Below are positions 12,086-25,300 of a DNA stretch of 64,000 bases, in pieces. Made by a program: the position numbers and the translations under genes. The notes beneath the pieces were generated by a model. That model was not told the DNA's origin and did not search any database. It saw only the letters and a program-made list of their open reading frames with translations. The number at the start of each line of letters is the position of its first letter. Position 1 is the stretch's first letter. Source of the stretch: Siderastrea siderea (Eukaryota > Cnidaria > Anthozoa > Scleractinia > Rhizangiidae); assembly GCA_964030785.1 (NCBI GenBank), contig OZ034978.1, positions 16,539,953 through 16,603,952 of the forward strand, given 5' to 3'.

Positions 12086-13244
12086 AGGCCACCAACATTG
12101 GGAGAACTTGCTTAGTAGTACGTGTCACCGATTTGGACGACAAAATATATATAATAACAAGTATATACGTAATAAAAGCTCTCTTTTTCCTTTTTCCCCC
12201 TACTTTTTTTGCTATCAAGCACAAGCGTTCGTCACCATAGTGTTGTTTCCGGCTGCACGCTATGCGGGCCTAAAATCTGGTTAATCGTTAACATAGGGAA
12301 CCTCGGCCGCACTGTAGAAACATTAACAACTCACGTGCAACATGGCTCAGCGATCTCGCTATGTGTTTTGCAATGAAAGTTACAGTTTCCAGGAAAAGCT
12401 CATTTAGGTAAGAGTTATTTCCTAAACATTTCATGAATCGGTTTTTTACTTCGTTGTTGATTCCGCATTCACATTGTAAACAGACTTTGAATGTATAATT
12501 CGGTGATAAACAGAGTAGGTCAATTTCATAATATACTTCTCTAAATTGCCCAACATCGCTCACTATTGGGAACAAAGGCCTCCAAACAAGGCCTAGAAAA
12601 ACAAGCAAACTCGCATTTTGGCGAAGGAAAATCACATTTTAAGAGCTGCTGTGTGTTGATTTCCGTTGACATGAAAGGTCAAAGGGTCGCTCATATCACT
12701 CGAGTAGCCTGTTTTCAAAGCGCTCTCAAAATTCACCGTTTCATTTGTCCCAAAATGTTTTTGGGCCGATGTTTAGTTGAAGTGATTGTTCTTTCCCGGA
12801 GTATAGTCTCGTTGTGTAAAGCCATGTACCAGAGTGCTTTTTTGAGCCTTGAATTTAGCCTAATTTGGGTTGTCGGTAACGACCGTTGTTGAGTATAAAT
12901 TTTAAAATTTCGTAAAAAATTCAAGTTCGCTTTTCATGAAACTTTGACACTGCTAATAAACAGAGGAAATAAGATCTTTTAACTCTCCGGGTTAATCTTT
13001 TTTAGGACGCTTTCAATATTTGAACAGGAGCTTCCGGAAAAGTCCCGATTTTGGCGTTGATTTTGACTGCCGTGAAAGGCAAAATACGAAAATATTCACA
13101 AAAAAATAAATAAAAATCTAAACGACCCGAAACTTATATTTTTAGAACTAGTTCACCAAAGCCTTTATTCTGGCAGATTTCGAGAAAATCGGATTTTTCT
13201 ATCTTGCATACCCTTAGTCGGTTCTTACAGCAAACCGCTCTTAA
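12086..13244 (-). repeat. Right arm of a long inverted repeat pair
   Basis: The segment is the reverse complement of 7271-8663 minus its tandem duplication, with scattered substitutions. The outer edge is TTAA at 13241-13244, mirroring TTAA at 7271-7274. Together the arms enclose about 3.4 kb. Confidence 0.7.
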
Positions 13245-16231
13245 TATACAACTGAAAATACCGTTTCCTTCTGTTTCCCCTGGTCAGTATAGGAAATACG
13301 ACTTGTGGTTGATTAATAGTTTTAATAAACAAATTGATCGATTTATGCAAATGTTCTTGTAAATGGAACACAACTATTAGAAGTAATGGTAACACATTTT
13401 AAACATTTTATGAAGACTCGACCCTCACAGTAAAAACAATAAAATAATAAAAATGAGACAGGCCCCAAAGGGACTCGAACCCGTGAGACACGGGTGCAAC
13501 TCAATCACCATCTGAGCTGCTAATTTTTGGCCTCGATAGCTTGATAGCTCATTTGGTAAGAACCCTGTTCCGTTTTGAAAGTCTTGAGTTCGAATTCCAT
13601 TAATGCCTGAATTTTGCGCGACTTGCATTTTAGTTGCAAGCACGTATTAGGATCTTTCGCTCGTACAGTGAAGAACGCTCACTTCTTTTGGACAAGAAAC
13701 ACATTCCGACAATTCCTTGATAAAGGTGACATAAACGCCTTTGAGACGAGGAATCTGTTGCGGTGATTGTAAATGCTATATTGTTTAAGTATTAGCCACT
13801 GTGGTAAAAACAAGTTTCTAATTAAATGTGGAGTAGTGTTTCTGAACTCAAGGTGAAAATGTCTGAACAAAAAGCTAACCCTAAAGTTGGACCAAAAACG
13901 TTCGGCTATACTAGCGTCATTAGTGAGCAAGCGAAACTAACATTAACAGTTTATAGTCACCTGGTCCCCAATACTCTGCTTTAATTGTTTTTACTCTCTC
14001 CTGAAATTAGGGGTCTTGTTTTCTTTCTCTATAGTGGACCCTAAATGAATATTAATAATTAAAATGAATATTATTAATTTATGTGTTCCCTAATTTCAGG
14101 AAAAGTCAAATTTTTATACGAAGAATTATTGTCGCCCCCTGAAAATGATAACAGAAGCAGATTAAGCAAAGTCCTTCCCAGAGGAAACATTACATTTTGT
14201 TCGTAAGAAATCGTGTATTTAGAAGTCCTTCAGTTGTCTTCAAAAAATTGCCTCCTCGAGAAAATGAAGGAACGTCACGTGAACATGAAACATTTTTATG
14301 GCGCCACCACAATGCCAAATGTCTCACGTATATTAACAATCAGATATTAAACAGCCCGTTTAGAGGCGCATAAACTTATATTATCTTGAAATTATTTGCA
14401 TTCACGCACGCTTGGAGACGGAACTGTTGGAGGCAAAGCATTGAAGAGGGCTTTAAGGTACAGAATTTTGTTTTTGCTTAAGTTATTGAGACTAAAAAGA
14501 TTTATTCAGAGTTTTAATGAACTATTGGAAAAAATGATAAACCAGTCAGTGTGTGGTAATTAGGGTATGGATGATACTGTATGTTTCAAATTAATGTTAA
14601 ATACTTTAACATGTAAATGTAAAAGTGTTCATGATAAGACATCGGACAAGGCAAATGAGACAGCAGGCAGTAACTTTAGTAGAGTTAACGTTCAAACAGC
14701 TCTTTCAGCGTGACAAATTGTCGAAAACTGAGAGTTGCAAGGATTACGACTTGCAAAAGGCTTTTTAATGTGAATACTTTGTCTTGCAGCTCAGTACAAA
14801 TAAACGTAGTTGTTTACAGTCTTGAAGAAATCTTGCAAAGATATGCTAAAATTTTCGACTTAAATCCCACATCAAGATCGACGGGAAATTGGCGAAGAGT
14901 TTGCCACCGTTTCTTTGGCATGATTCCGTAGCAAGAGCTTGAATGAGTGACATTAATTTATGCTATTTTTAGTTAAGACACGGCGCCGAACGTAATGCTG
15001 AACAAGACCCAGAAATTTTGAAGAGGGAGCGTTAAATCAACGCAACCAGGATAAAAATACTCTTTTCTTCGTGATCTATTACACTTTAATTCAATTTTTG
15101 CGACGAAGAGTTAATTGCTTTCTGGGCTTGAACTCCATTTTTAACTACCAGGTAGGGAGCAGAGGGTAACCTTTTCCGACTATTGGGTACACGAATGTCG
15201 CCTAGAGCTTCTAACCCCCCCCTCCCCCCCCCCCCCCCACTAAGCTCGTAATGCATATTTCAGACCAAAAGACCGAACTACTAACCCTAATAGCCAGGTC
15301 TAAACTCGTCTCTTTTTTCAGGCAAAAAAAGCCAGAGATTTATACCCGATTTCACACCTGTAAGGTAAACAAACTAAATTTCATACAACATTTTGTCCAA
15401 AATAGGTAAAAAAACTAACTCAGTAGTGACACATTTCTTTAAAGCTTATAAATAAGCGAGTATCTCTCCCCCTCCCCCTCCCGCCCAAGATTCCTACGCG
15501 ACTAAAATGCGACGTGTAATATAATTAGTTTTGTGAGAAGACTGACTGCACATAACATTACACAAATTGTGTCTTTTCTTATATGTAAAAAATAGTGCTT
15601 AACATAGTTATATTGTTAATGCTGCCTTTCCAACAGATATAGATGGTAAAATGTTTATTTACAAGAACCGAAACCTTTACGTGAGGTCTGGCAACATGCT
15701 CTTAGTCAGGAACCACTTTTTCATTGACAAATATTTGACCTAAAAGGACAAGGCGAAATATCAACCAATATTAACATCCTCGTCAAAGTCCCAACGTTTA
15801 AAAAACAAATACGAAATCTGACTGATACAGACTAAAACAGCGAAGAAAATCAGCAACAAAACAAACACGATCTTTTTCATGATCAGTTCAGTATAAACCA
15901 AAGCTCTCAATCGCAAAATTAGTAAAGTTTCTCATTTGGACTTTGGTCAAGTCATTTCAATCTCGTGATTCTAGTCTAGATTTCGCTACACGCCAATCCT
16001 TGACATTAAGTGTGAAATAAACAATTAATTATTATTTTTAATTCTGTAGTTACGAACAATTATTTCGAGATAAATCCTATGCCTTCGGAATCCGGGCTCA
16101 AATTGATGACCTTAATTAACCTCTTTTATTGAATATGGAAAACCTCTGTTTCCGCATTAATGATACTGTCTCTCTTTTGTGCCTTTTTTTTCTCACGTCA
16201 AACTTGAATTTTGTTTCATTCCAAGGATAGA
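13245..16231. other. Gene-free stretch
   Basis: Apart from a tRNA-like inverted pair at 13455-13615 and a C-rich run near 15218-15239, I see nothing supportable. The open frames lack domain features. Confidence 0.45.
13455..13615. repeat. Two head-to-head tRNA-like sequences (SINE-type)
   Basis: On the minus strand, 13466-13530 contains a B-box-like GGGTTCGAGTCCC and an A-box-like AGCTCAGATGGTGA. On the plus strand, 13545-13610 contains TAGCTCATTTGGTAAGA and GAGTTCGAATTCC. Neither folds into a complete tRNA by eye, so I read them as tRNA-derived repeat copies facing each other. Confidence 0.5.
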
Positions 16232-16370
16232 ATGCGCGGCTTTTCCTTTGGACTGTTCCTCTTTGTTTTCCAAGCCGTATGTCATGGCGCTGTCGTTTCC
16301 GCATTTCCAGAGCCAAATCTTCCTGATGACAGCAGCTTCAGTGAACATCGGGTCAGGGTAAAGCGCGCTG
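16232..16370 (+). CDS. Signal-peptide and propeptide exon
   Basis: ATG at 16232 opens a 46-codon exon ending at GT donor 16371. Residues 1-19 form a hydrophobic signal peptide. They are followed by an acidic stretch ([15 protein letters not shown]) and a basic RVRVKR, a typical prohormone-convertase site. The exon ends in phase 1 and therefore joins in frame either to the ShK exon at 20420 or to the candidate exon at 18562. It is too short for a simple ORF search. Confidence 0.65.
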
Positions 16371-19300
16371 GTATGTAATTCTGCACTTGTGGATTTTTCT
16401 ATCTTTAATGCTTATTTTACTACCAGTATTTAATTTAGTCTGTCCGTTTAGTCCAGTGTAGTCGCAATGAAACGTCTCAAAGTGTCCAGTTTTTTCGGTG
16501 GAAGGAGAAATCTCAGAAAAAAAATCAGTTTGCCATGTTAGTATAACGGCCATGAACGAACCACGGAGTTCTCTATATTGGAACTATTTTCAATACGCTG
16601 TTAAAGTAAATAAATGAAGAGCGATAGGCTATACAGACGAAAGTCAGATTGTCAGCCGAGCCGAAACTATCAAAATCCAAACAATTTAAAGATAGCAGAA
16701 ATACGGATAAACGTCAATTTCGTCCATCTAATTATTTTTTCTTTTTTATAATTTCATGCTTAATAACGAACTTATATTGAATGGGAGAATTAGATGTTGA
16801 TTGTCCGGAAAAGGTAAAGGATTAAATGTCTTGTTTGTACCGAAACGAAGATTCGGGACTCATCTGTGTGAATAAGTATCTTGCATTTATGTTACGCTTG
16901 CTCAGCTTTCCACTTTCCGTCAGCTTAGTTATTGATCTTTGAGCTAAGTTATTGAAGATACGTTGAGAACAAAATTAAAAAAATTATTTTTGGTATTCAT
17001 TATATGGGTTTAATGAGATACATGGATTTCTCCCACTACGCGAGAAGAAGTCGATACAGCTTCTCGTGTGTAGATATCGAGAGCTCGACCGGCATTCACC
17101 AACTCGTTTCAGCGCCCCTATTAAATGATGAAAGAGGAAAGAATGTTGTTTGGTTTATTATCAAAACATCTACGGATCTTTCCCCAGAAATCCTTAGCAT
17201 TCTGCCAACATGGCCAAGCTCTAAAATGATCGGGGGCGTTCGTATATATGTCTGTCAAAAATCCTGGGACAATTCTTTAAAACCTTGGAAATCTTCGGGA
17301 AATTGTCAAAAATTTCTAGAAAATTCCTAAAACTCTCCATTGGTGTTCAATACGACCCAAAAATTCGTTTTGTGGGTATCGGCATACTCGAAGCGATAAG
17401 ATCATCTCTGAGGTCACATCTCCGAAAGCCTATCTATTATGTTAGAATACCGTTCAATTCCGATGATAAGCCCCGTCCCCCAGCAAAAAAAAATAATAAG
17501 CCCTCCTTAATATAAGCCCCGCAAATTTCATTCGCAAAAAGCCCTCCGATAATAGGCCCTTCCCCCCTCCTCCGAATATTAAGTTTACTTCCTTTTTATT
17601 CACCACTCGGCTTCACTTGGACTACAGAGGACTGTAAAACAACGGCGGTACAACCTGGTTTTAGGCAAGACTGAAAGCAAAATCTCCATAAAACTCTTAC
17701 GAACGGTGAACCAAAAACGTGTTTTACGGCTATGTAACCTGGCACAATGCTCGTTACAGTCCTCGCGCAGCCGACTGCACGATACCAAGGCAAAAACCTA
17801 CTAAGCAGTCGGGGGAACAAGTGCCATTTGATGCCGAAATCTTTTCTCCGAGAAAAGACTGAGCCCGCGATTTTCGGCATTTGGCCAGTGGGCTACTCAG
17901 GGCCTCGATCATCTCGAGTGAAATACCAAAAAGGGCTCCATTTCTAAAACTATTTAACGTGAGGACCAGTTTATTCTGTTGCTTCGAAAAGCAGCTACTC
18001 TCAACTTGGAAGAAAAAGCACAGACCGTTAAAAAATATTTATCAGGACAAACTACGCGCTCGCTATTAAATTTGGGTGACATCTATTTTAAGAACTGTTT
18101 GTGACGGGTCGCCGAGTACAGGTAAGGGCCAATATTATAAGTCGGCTGGACGAGTGGTCTCTGAAATATCTTGAGCATGGAAAGGATGGGGAAACTGACT
18201 AGCTGTCAACAAAGACGACAACGACAACGATTTCGCCGTCGTGCTATTACTAAATCCGTGCGTAATCCGTTGATATGCTTATGGATTCAGATTTGTATTC
18301 TTATTCTTTTCAATTTTCCACTTTATCACGATTTCAGTCTTGATAATGATGTCAGCGATATCAAAACGCTGTCTCATCTTGCTTTAATTTTGTATTTATG
18401 GCAAAATGCTTGACCAAATGAGCAGTAGTTTGTCTTGAAACCAAGAATTATGAACGCTAGAACCGTGTAATAATACTTCAGTTTCAAGTCGGAATTTGTG
18501 GGTTTCTCAGTCGGTTCTTCAATGTGAATTCCTGCTGAGCTTGAATAATAAAGAATTACAGATGTGCTTGTCTTGGAAGACGTTTCTCAGTGGGTCATAA
18601 ACGAAGTCAGTAATGCTAACAAACAGTTGAGAATTATTGACGAGAAGAATCAATACAACATGCGGACCGCTGAGGAAACAGCAAATTTAGCTCTTGTTTT
18701 TGGTTCAAATAAAAAAGTGCGTTGTTTCAGCAGTTTTTTTCTAGTAGAAAATTAACCTGGATCAGAATAATGGTCATTGGGAATAACATAGACTTAATAA
18801 GGCTTTTAAAGCTTTGAAAATGGAGAATTGCTTTGTTCTCCGCCCGGCAAGTGCAAGAAGACTTTCATGCAATCAGCTGTTTTCCGCTCCGTGAGTCAAC
18901 TTTTTCTTCAGATTTTGCATGAATGTGAATAAGGACGGGGAAAATATTTAACCAGTGCAGGATACTCTCTTATCTTTCGTGAAGAATACTCGCTTCACCA
19001 CAGTAATCAGCGAGGTGTAAATACAGTTCGAAGCACTTTTAATATAAGCTTAAGCTTAATTATTTCTTTTCTCGCCCCTGAATTCGTGGAAAGCTGTCTT
19101 GACTCATGTCAAAACCACGGGTGCGTTTCACCCGAGCTTAACTGCCTTTCCTAAGATCAGGTAACCCTCTTTTCTATCGGATCTTTTAACGTGCTTTGAA
19201 CAACGTTATATTTCAGCCTTGGAAAGCCGTAGAAACAAAATATAATTTGGCAATTCAGTGTTGCGCTCCGGCGAGATTAATGAAGAACAATCTAAATATG

Positions 19301-22300
19301 TGACCAATTAAGTTTCAACAGACTATCTTTAACCATTATTCAACAGTAACGCATAAATTTCAGAACTTCCAACAGCCAAACTTCTCGCTGATGCTGCCAA
19401 AGCATGTCTGGAAGTAAGTTTATGGCCTGCAGATTCCTCCGTGCTAGGGACGCCATGTTTAAAACTTGAAAACATTCCGTTCCATTTTTCTGCGCGAGTT
19501 CGTAGTTCTCTCTGATTGGACAATATAAATCGGAGCTTCTTCGGACCCCTTCGGGCTTCTTCGGGCATAGATACGAAAACTGACCAAAACAAGCACTTGT
19601 TCCTCCGACTGTAAGAATCTCAAAAGGCTCAGAAAGTGTAATAGTTGAAAGTTCTGTCCAAAAGACATCCAGAGAACGATTACGGTAATATCCTCCGATT
19701 ATGAGTCCCCACACAAACTACCATGTAATATTATTAAAATAGCAATCTGAACACTTTACGTACAACTCGGAGTTCAATTGCCCCAACCTGCGCCCACATT
19801 CCTTCTGGGCAGTTTTTTCAGATCCAAAATCCCTTCCAAATATAAGCCGCACCATTTTTGAAGCTCAAAACTCCCTTCAATAATTAAGCCTTACCCCCCC
19901 CCGCCCCCGCCCCCTCCCCCCAAAGAAAATAACCCCACCAAAAAAGACTTATGGACAAATCTAAGCTTATTATCGGCATTTTACTGTACCAAGCAAGTCA
20001 ATAGTGTCAGTTTAGCGTGTGCTTATTGGTTACTCAATCTAGGGATAGCAATTTGCTATTTACTTCCGATTGAAGGAGCAGTCTCTTTGGGCGAGGTTTT
20101 TCCAATTTATTGCACATCAAACTATTTTCAGGGACTGGCTATTCACATTTCTGTTATAGACAAATATTATTCACCTTCAGTTTCAGAGAAAAGTGATGTA
20201 TATTTAACACGCCGCGAATATCAACCACTATTCACTACTACTTCGGTGAACAATCGTTTCTCTAGTTATATCCAATTTATATCTTAATATGCGCCTCAAA
20301 ACAGGTTAACATACGAGCAGAACATCCCGCATTTAAAAAGCTCTTGAAATTCTGTGTTAGGAACACCGGTCCCGTTATTCTTAACTAATTGTTCAGACTA
20401 GTTTTTTTCTTCTTCACAGTGTGCGCCCCAGGCCAGGTTGACGTAAGCCTAGCACAATGTACAGTTTGGCAGGGAATGGGTTTCTGTACCACCAGCATAC
20501 CGAATATAAAACAGTTAGCGGAACAAAATTGCCCCGTCACGTGTGGAGTCTGTCAATGTGAGTGGCAAACGAAATAAAATTAGCAACTCAGTTTACCGTC
20601 GCCTCTTGATAGCTTTTTCGCCGAATTTTTTTTTAAATTGATAATAGATAATTCTAAAGTTCTTGTTATCTCAACGTTATTTTTTCTTTTCTGCTTTATT
20701 GCCACCACCGACGACTGCCCCACCAGGTAAATCACACGAAAACGTACGCTTTAGGCCTTCGATTGAGGCCTTTGTTCATGTATCCAAAACCACGAAACAT
20801 AAACCACCATTTTTCTCCATAAAATGTTTCTTGGATTTGTGGAATACAAATTCATAAATTCAAACTAGATCCGGCTGCGGAAAGGAGGCCCGCTAGTGTA
20901 GTGTTTAGCACTATGGAGTTTAGATATCATGCTCGATGGTTCGAGGCCTATGTTTATCTCGATTTCAAGTAAAACACTTCAACTTTACTGTGAAAAAAGA
21001 AATGCCATTGCTTTTCTTTCAGTTTGTTTGTTTGCTTGTTTATGTAGGTCAATTACTGTTTAACTGTTTAAGTAGTCTTATTTTTATCAAAATTCAGAAT
21101 GGAACGTTAATATTTGAGAGCCTGTGGTCGTTTACTCCAAATTTATTCAATCTTTCATTACTTGTATTGAATTCTAACCACAGCTAGCATAGGAAATGCA
21201 TGCCATATGCATAAATCTACCTTCTTGCATTTAGTCATTCAGCGCAGAACGTCAGAGAATTACTTGGCCTGACTGAATGTTTAGAACTAAAGTATATATA
21301 CATTTTTTGATTGAAATTTTTTCAAGATAAGCACGTCTAATTATCAGCCCTCAGACTAAAATAAGGTTTATATCTGTTTGCTACAGCACCACCAACGACA
21401 ACTCCACCTATTCCAGGTAAGTTCCTCTTTAAATAGAAGACTGTATTTTTCTCAGATCATTGCGTAAAGTGATGTTCACAATGCTACGTCATTTTTCGAT
21501 GATCATCTTTAAATTACGAAAAAGCATGAAGATTTGTGTCAACAAAAAGTCAAAGGCCAAGTTACTAAAATATGAGCTTTCGCTTGCAACAAAAGTGCCT
21601 TTTTGTACCGAAGCGCAGCTTTGCGATTCCCCTATTTGAATAAATAATTGCTTTGATATTTCAGTGTGCAAAGCTTGCCACCCTCCATCAGCTTAGTTAT
21701 TGACCCATCAGCTTAGGTATTAAAAATACACTGAAAATAGTATTTATGATGCAAATTGAAATAAGTCCGAAGATTTCTCCCAGTAAACAAAAAACAAAAG
21801 TCGGAATATACGTGCAGATTCCGAGAGGTCAACCAGCATTCACCAATGTTTTGGCTTCCCTATTCTGAATTGCTGAAAAATCACTAAAACCCTCAATTAG
21901 TGTCTAACTCGTTTGTGGCTGTCGGGACACTCGAAGCGGTGAGATCATCCCTCTGAGTTCACATCTTTATACGTCAATATATTTTTCCATATTTATTCCG
22001 ATTTATATCTCAGTGTGCCCCCGTACGTAACAGGTTAACATACGAGCAGAACATTCTGCATTTAAAAGCTCTTGAAATGCTAATTTCAGGAATCACGTTT
22101 CATTAACGAATTGTTAAGATTTAGCGTATTTCATTCACAGAGTGCACCCCACGCCAAGTTGATGTAAACCCAACACAATGTGCAGTTCATAAGGCGATGG
22201 GTCTCTGTAGCCAACAACTTGCGACACAAAGCTCCTCCTTATATTAACCAATTGTTCAGACTAGTTTTTTTCTTCTTCACAGTGTGCGCCCCAGGCCAGG

Positions 22301-25300
22301 TTGACGTAAATCCAGCACGATGTTCAGTCTGGCAGGGGTTGGGTTTCTGTACCAGCAGCACACCCAGTGTTAAACAGTTAGCGGAACAAAGTTGCCCCGT
22401 TACTTGTGGAGTCTGTCAATGTGAGTGGCATACGAAATAAAATTAGCAACTCAGTTTACCGTTGCCACTTAATAATATTTTTTTTTGCCAAAACCTATTT
22501 TTTTATTGATAACAGATAATTCTAAAGTTTTTGCAATTGTTATCTTAACGTGTTTTTTTTTCTTTTCTGCTTTAGTGCCACCACCAACGACTGCCCCACC
22601 AGGTAAATCACACGAAAACGTTTTAGGCCCTCGATTGAGGTCTTTGTTCATGTATCCAAAACCACAAAACATAAACAGCAACAATTTTTCTTCAAAATGG
22701 ATTTGTGGAATACAAATTCACTCGTATTAAAATTCAAACTAGATGCTACAGAGAGGGGGCCCGCTGGGAGAGCCTATGGTCGTTTACTCAAAATTTGAGT
22801 AAACGGCCTGCTGCTATTGCTATTGCTTGAATTGAATTCTAACTTGATAGCAAGCATCTTTAATATATGAAAAGCAGGAAAATTTGTGTCACCAAAAAGT
22901 TAAAGGGCAAATCACACGCGCTAAGCACACATCTGTAAGCTATTCAGATGACACAGTTTCATTTGTCTTTTTGTACCGAAGCGCAGCGTCTTTGTGAATT
23001 AATATCTTGCGTTAATATTTAGCGTGAAAAGCTTACTACTCTCCATCATGATCAGCTTAGTTTTTGACCCGTCCGCTTAGTTATTGCGCAAGAATCGCAG
23101 GAATAAAATACCGTGTTAAAATGAGGTCATGTTCACAGTGGTTCATGAAAAATTGTTGTGGAATGTCACTAACTTATTGCGAGGGAAGAATGTTATGACA
23201 TAGGAATCACTAAAATGCCAGCTTGTCAAAAGTTTAGTAATCTTTCGTTGGCCGTTTAATAGAGCCGGTATAAATCAATGAGAAAACACTCATCAGAAAA
23301 ATACGAAGGTGGCCTCGACCGCTTCTTAGAGGTCTCGCTTATGTACAGTATGCTAACGGCAATATTTCCGGTATTCTAAGGCTAGCTGCTGCTAAAAGGA
23401 GTGTGGTCTCTTAAGGTGATTCCATTCAGTTGCATTGCGCATCCTTTCTGCGCATCATTTACTGCGTGATTAGCGCGCGCACGAGCGCGCGCGCGTTCGG
23501 AACTTGATAGGTTTTCTATGGAAACTGAGCTGTTCAGAGAAATAAATGGTCGTTTTCTCCCAAACGAACTCGGTGACCCCACTTTTTTATTCCGTTTATT
23601 CAAGGAAAATACGACTTCACATGATATATTCAAATTTGAAGTATTTTTCGTTATTCAATTTTGAAATATTCCGGTTGATTCACTGTTACAGTCAGATTTT
23701 AGGCGTTTCACTGGAACCGTGCAGACGCTCGATTTGCCTATTATTTCAAACAAGTTTCATTTTGACGGCAATTTTGAGACGTTCTACTGTAACACTGTTC
23801 GTCTATCATACGAATAATGCTTATATTTCATTGCTAGTAATAACTTTGTTGAAATAATGGGTGTCTCTGGTACAAGGATAGGTTTTTTAATATTGCTGTC
23901 GAAAGATAGCAAATTACCTATATACTACAGCCCCGTAGCGTGAAATCAGACACGGTGACCCCCTCTTTTTATTTTTTATTTTTTTTAATGTACTAGGTGT
24001 AATTAGTAACTCTGCAAAGTTTCAACAAATTCTCATCACAACTTCTTTTTCGATGGAATCACCTTAACAGAGGCATGACTCTGTATTAAATATTTTGCAC
24101 GTTTTATTTCCTGTAGGGCCGACGACTCCAGGTCCGACCACTTCGCCTCCTTTACCGGCAGCAGGTAAGATGTTTTCTCGTATTAGGGAGTCTCGCTACG
24201 TTTATTTAGGGGTCATTTACAAAAAAAAAAAATGAAAAGAAACTCAAGCAAACGTTCAGGGCTATATATACTACATAACAGGAGTGGCGAGCCGCGAAGG
24301 GATTGACTTGCCGCAGAGGCCATCACGCTTCATTGACGACGAGCCTGGATACTGATTATGCAAGTAGTTTTGCGCTTTGTTAAAACTCAATTTCCTAACA
24401 GTCATCATGACGAAAAACATTGATACTTATATGTTGCCTAGTTGTGTCTAAATTTTCAAGCCCTTTTAATTTTGAGGAAGTGCATTAAGCCAATTAATTT
24501 CACATTTTTTTAGTTCACAAATAAAATTATGCACAATTTGGGAAATTTCAAAGGTTTTTGGACATACTGTGAATGACCATAATTTAACCAGGAGTAGCAA
24601 ACCCATGAATAAGTTCAACTGAACTGTACTAAGATCAAATTTCGGCTTCATACGTAGCAAGTTTATTTCTGTCATATTATTAAATATGTGAACATCACAT
24701 CACAATATGCAAAAGAAAATTTTTCATTAATGTATAGAAAGATTAAGCAAAAATGCTTATAAAAAACAAAAATTCAGTCAAAAGCCTTATCATTATTTAT
24801 TAGAATATAGCTACTGTATATAGTCCAGTCCGTTAGCGTCGAAATTTACGAAAATCGTGACAAGTCGCGTAAAAGCACCAAATTTGGCATACATGTCCTT
24901 GAGGGCATATAAAACAAATTTAGAAGGGGTGCCACGTGATCCGAGTATCCGGGGGGCCACAGCACTCAAATTAATTTTTATTCATGGTCACAGGACTCCC
25001 ACGCTCATGAAAAGACCACACACTGGCAAACTGAAGAGGATTTGATGGGCTTTTTTAACTGGCCTTGTCAGCGAACGACAGAAAATGACAACAAACAGCC
25101 GTTAAAGTTTACCGAGCCACATATCCTTGTATTTTCCGCTCCCTTTTCGCCTGCCTGTGTTCCCTGTGGTCAAATAGACTTAAAACTGAATCGTTTCACT
25201 TCAGATAACTGTGAAGGGAACGAATAATTATTAGTTCGAATTAGTCGACAAACAGTCCCAAATCAGCAGCTCAAATCGCAAAGGAAACCATTGCCTGCTA

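Noticed and set aside
17004..17330. 108-codon open frame
   Set aside because: Parts recur in the intron near 21770-21960 (GGCATTCACCAA, ACTCGAAGCG), so it is intronic repeat sequence.
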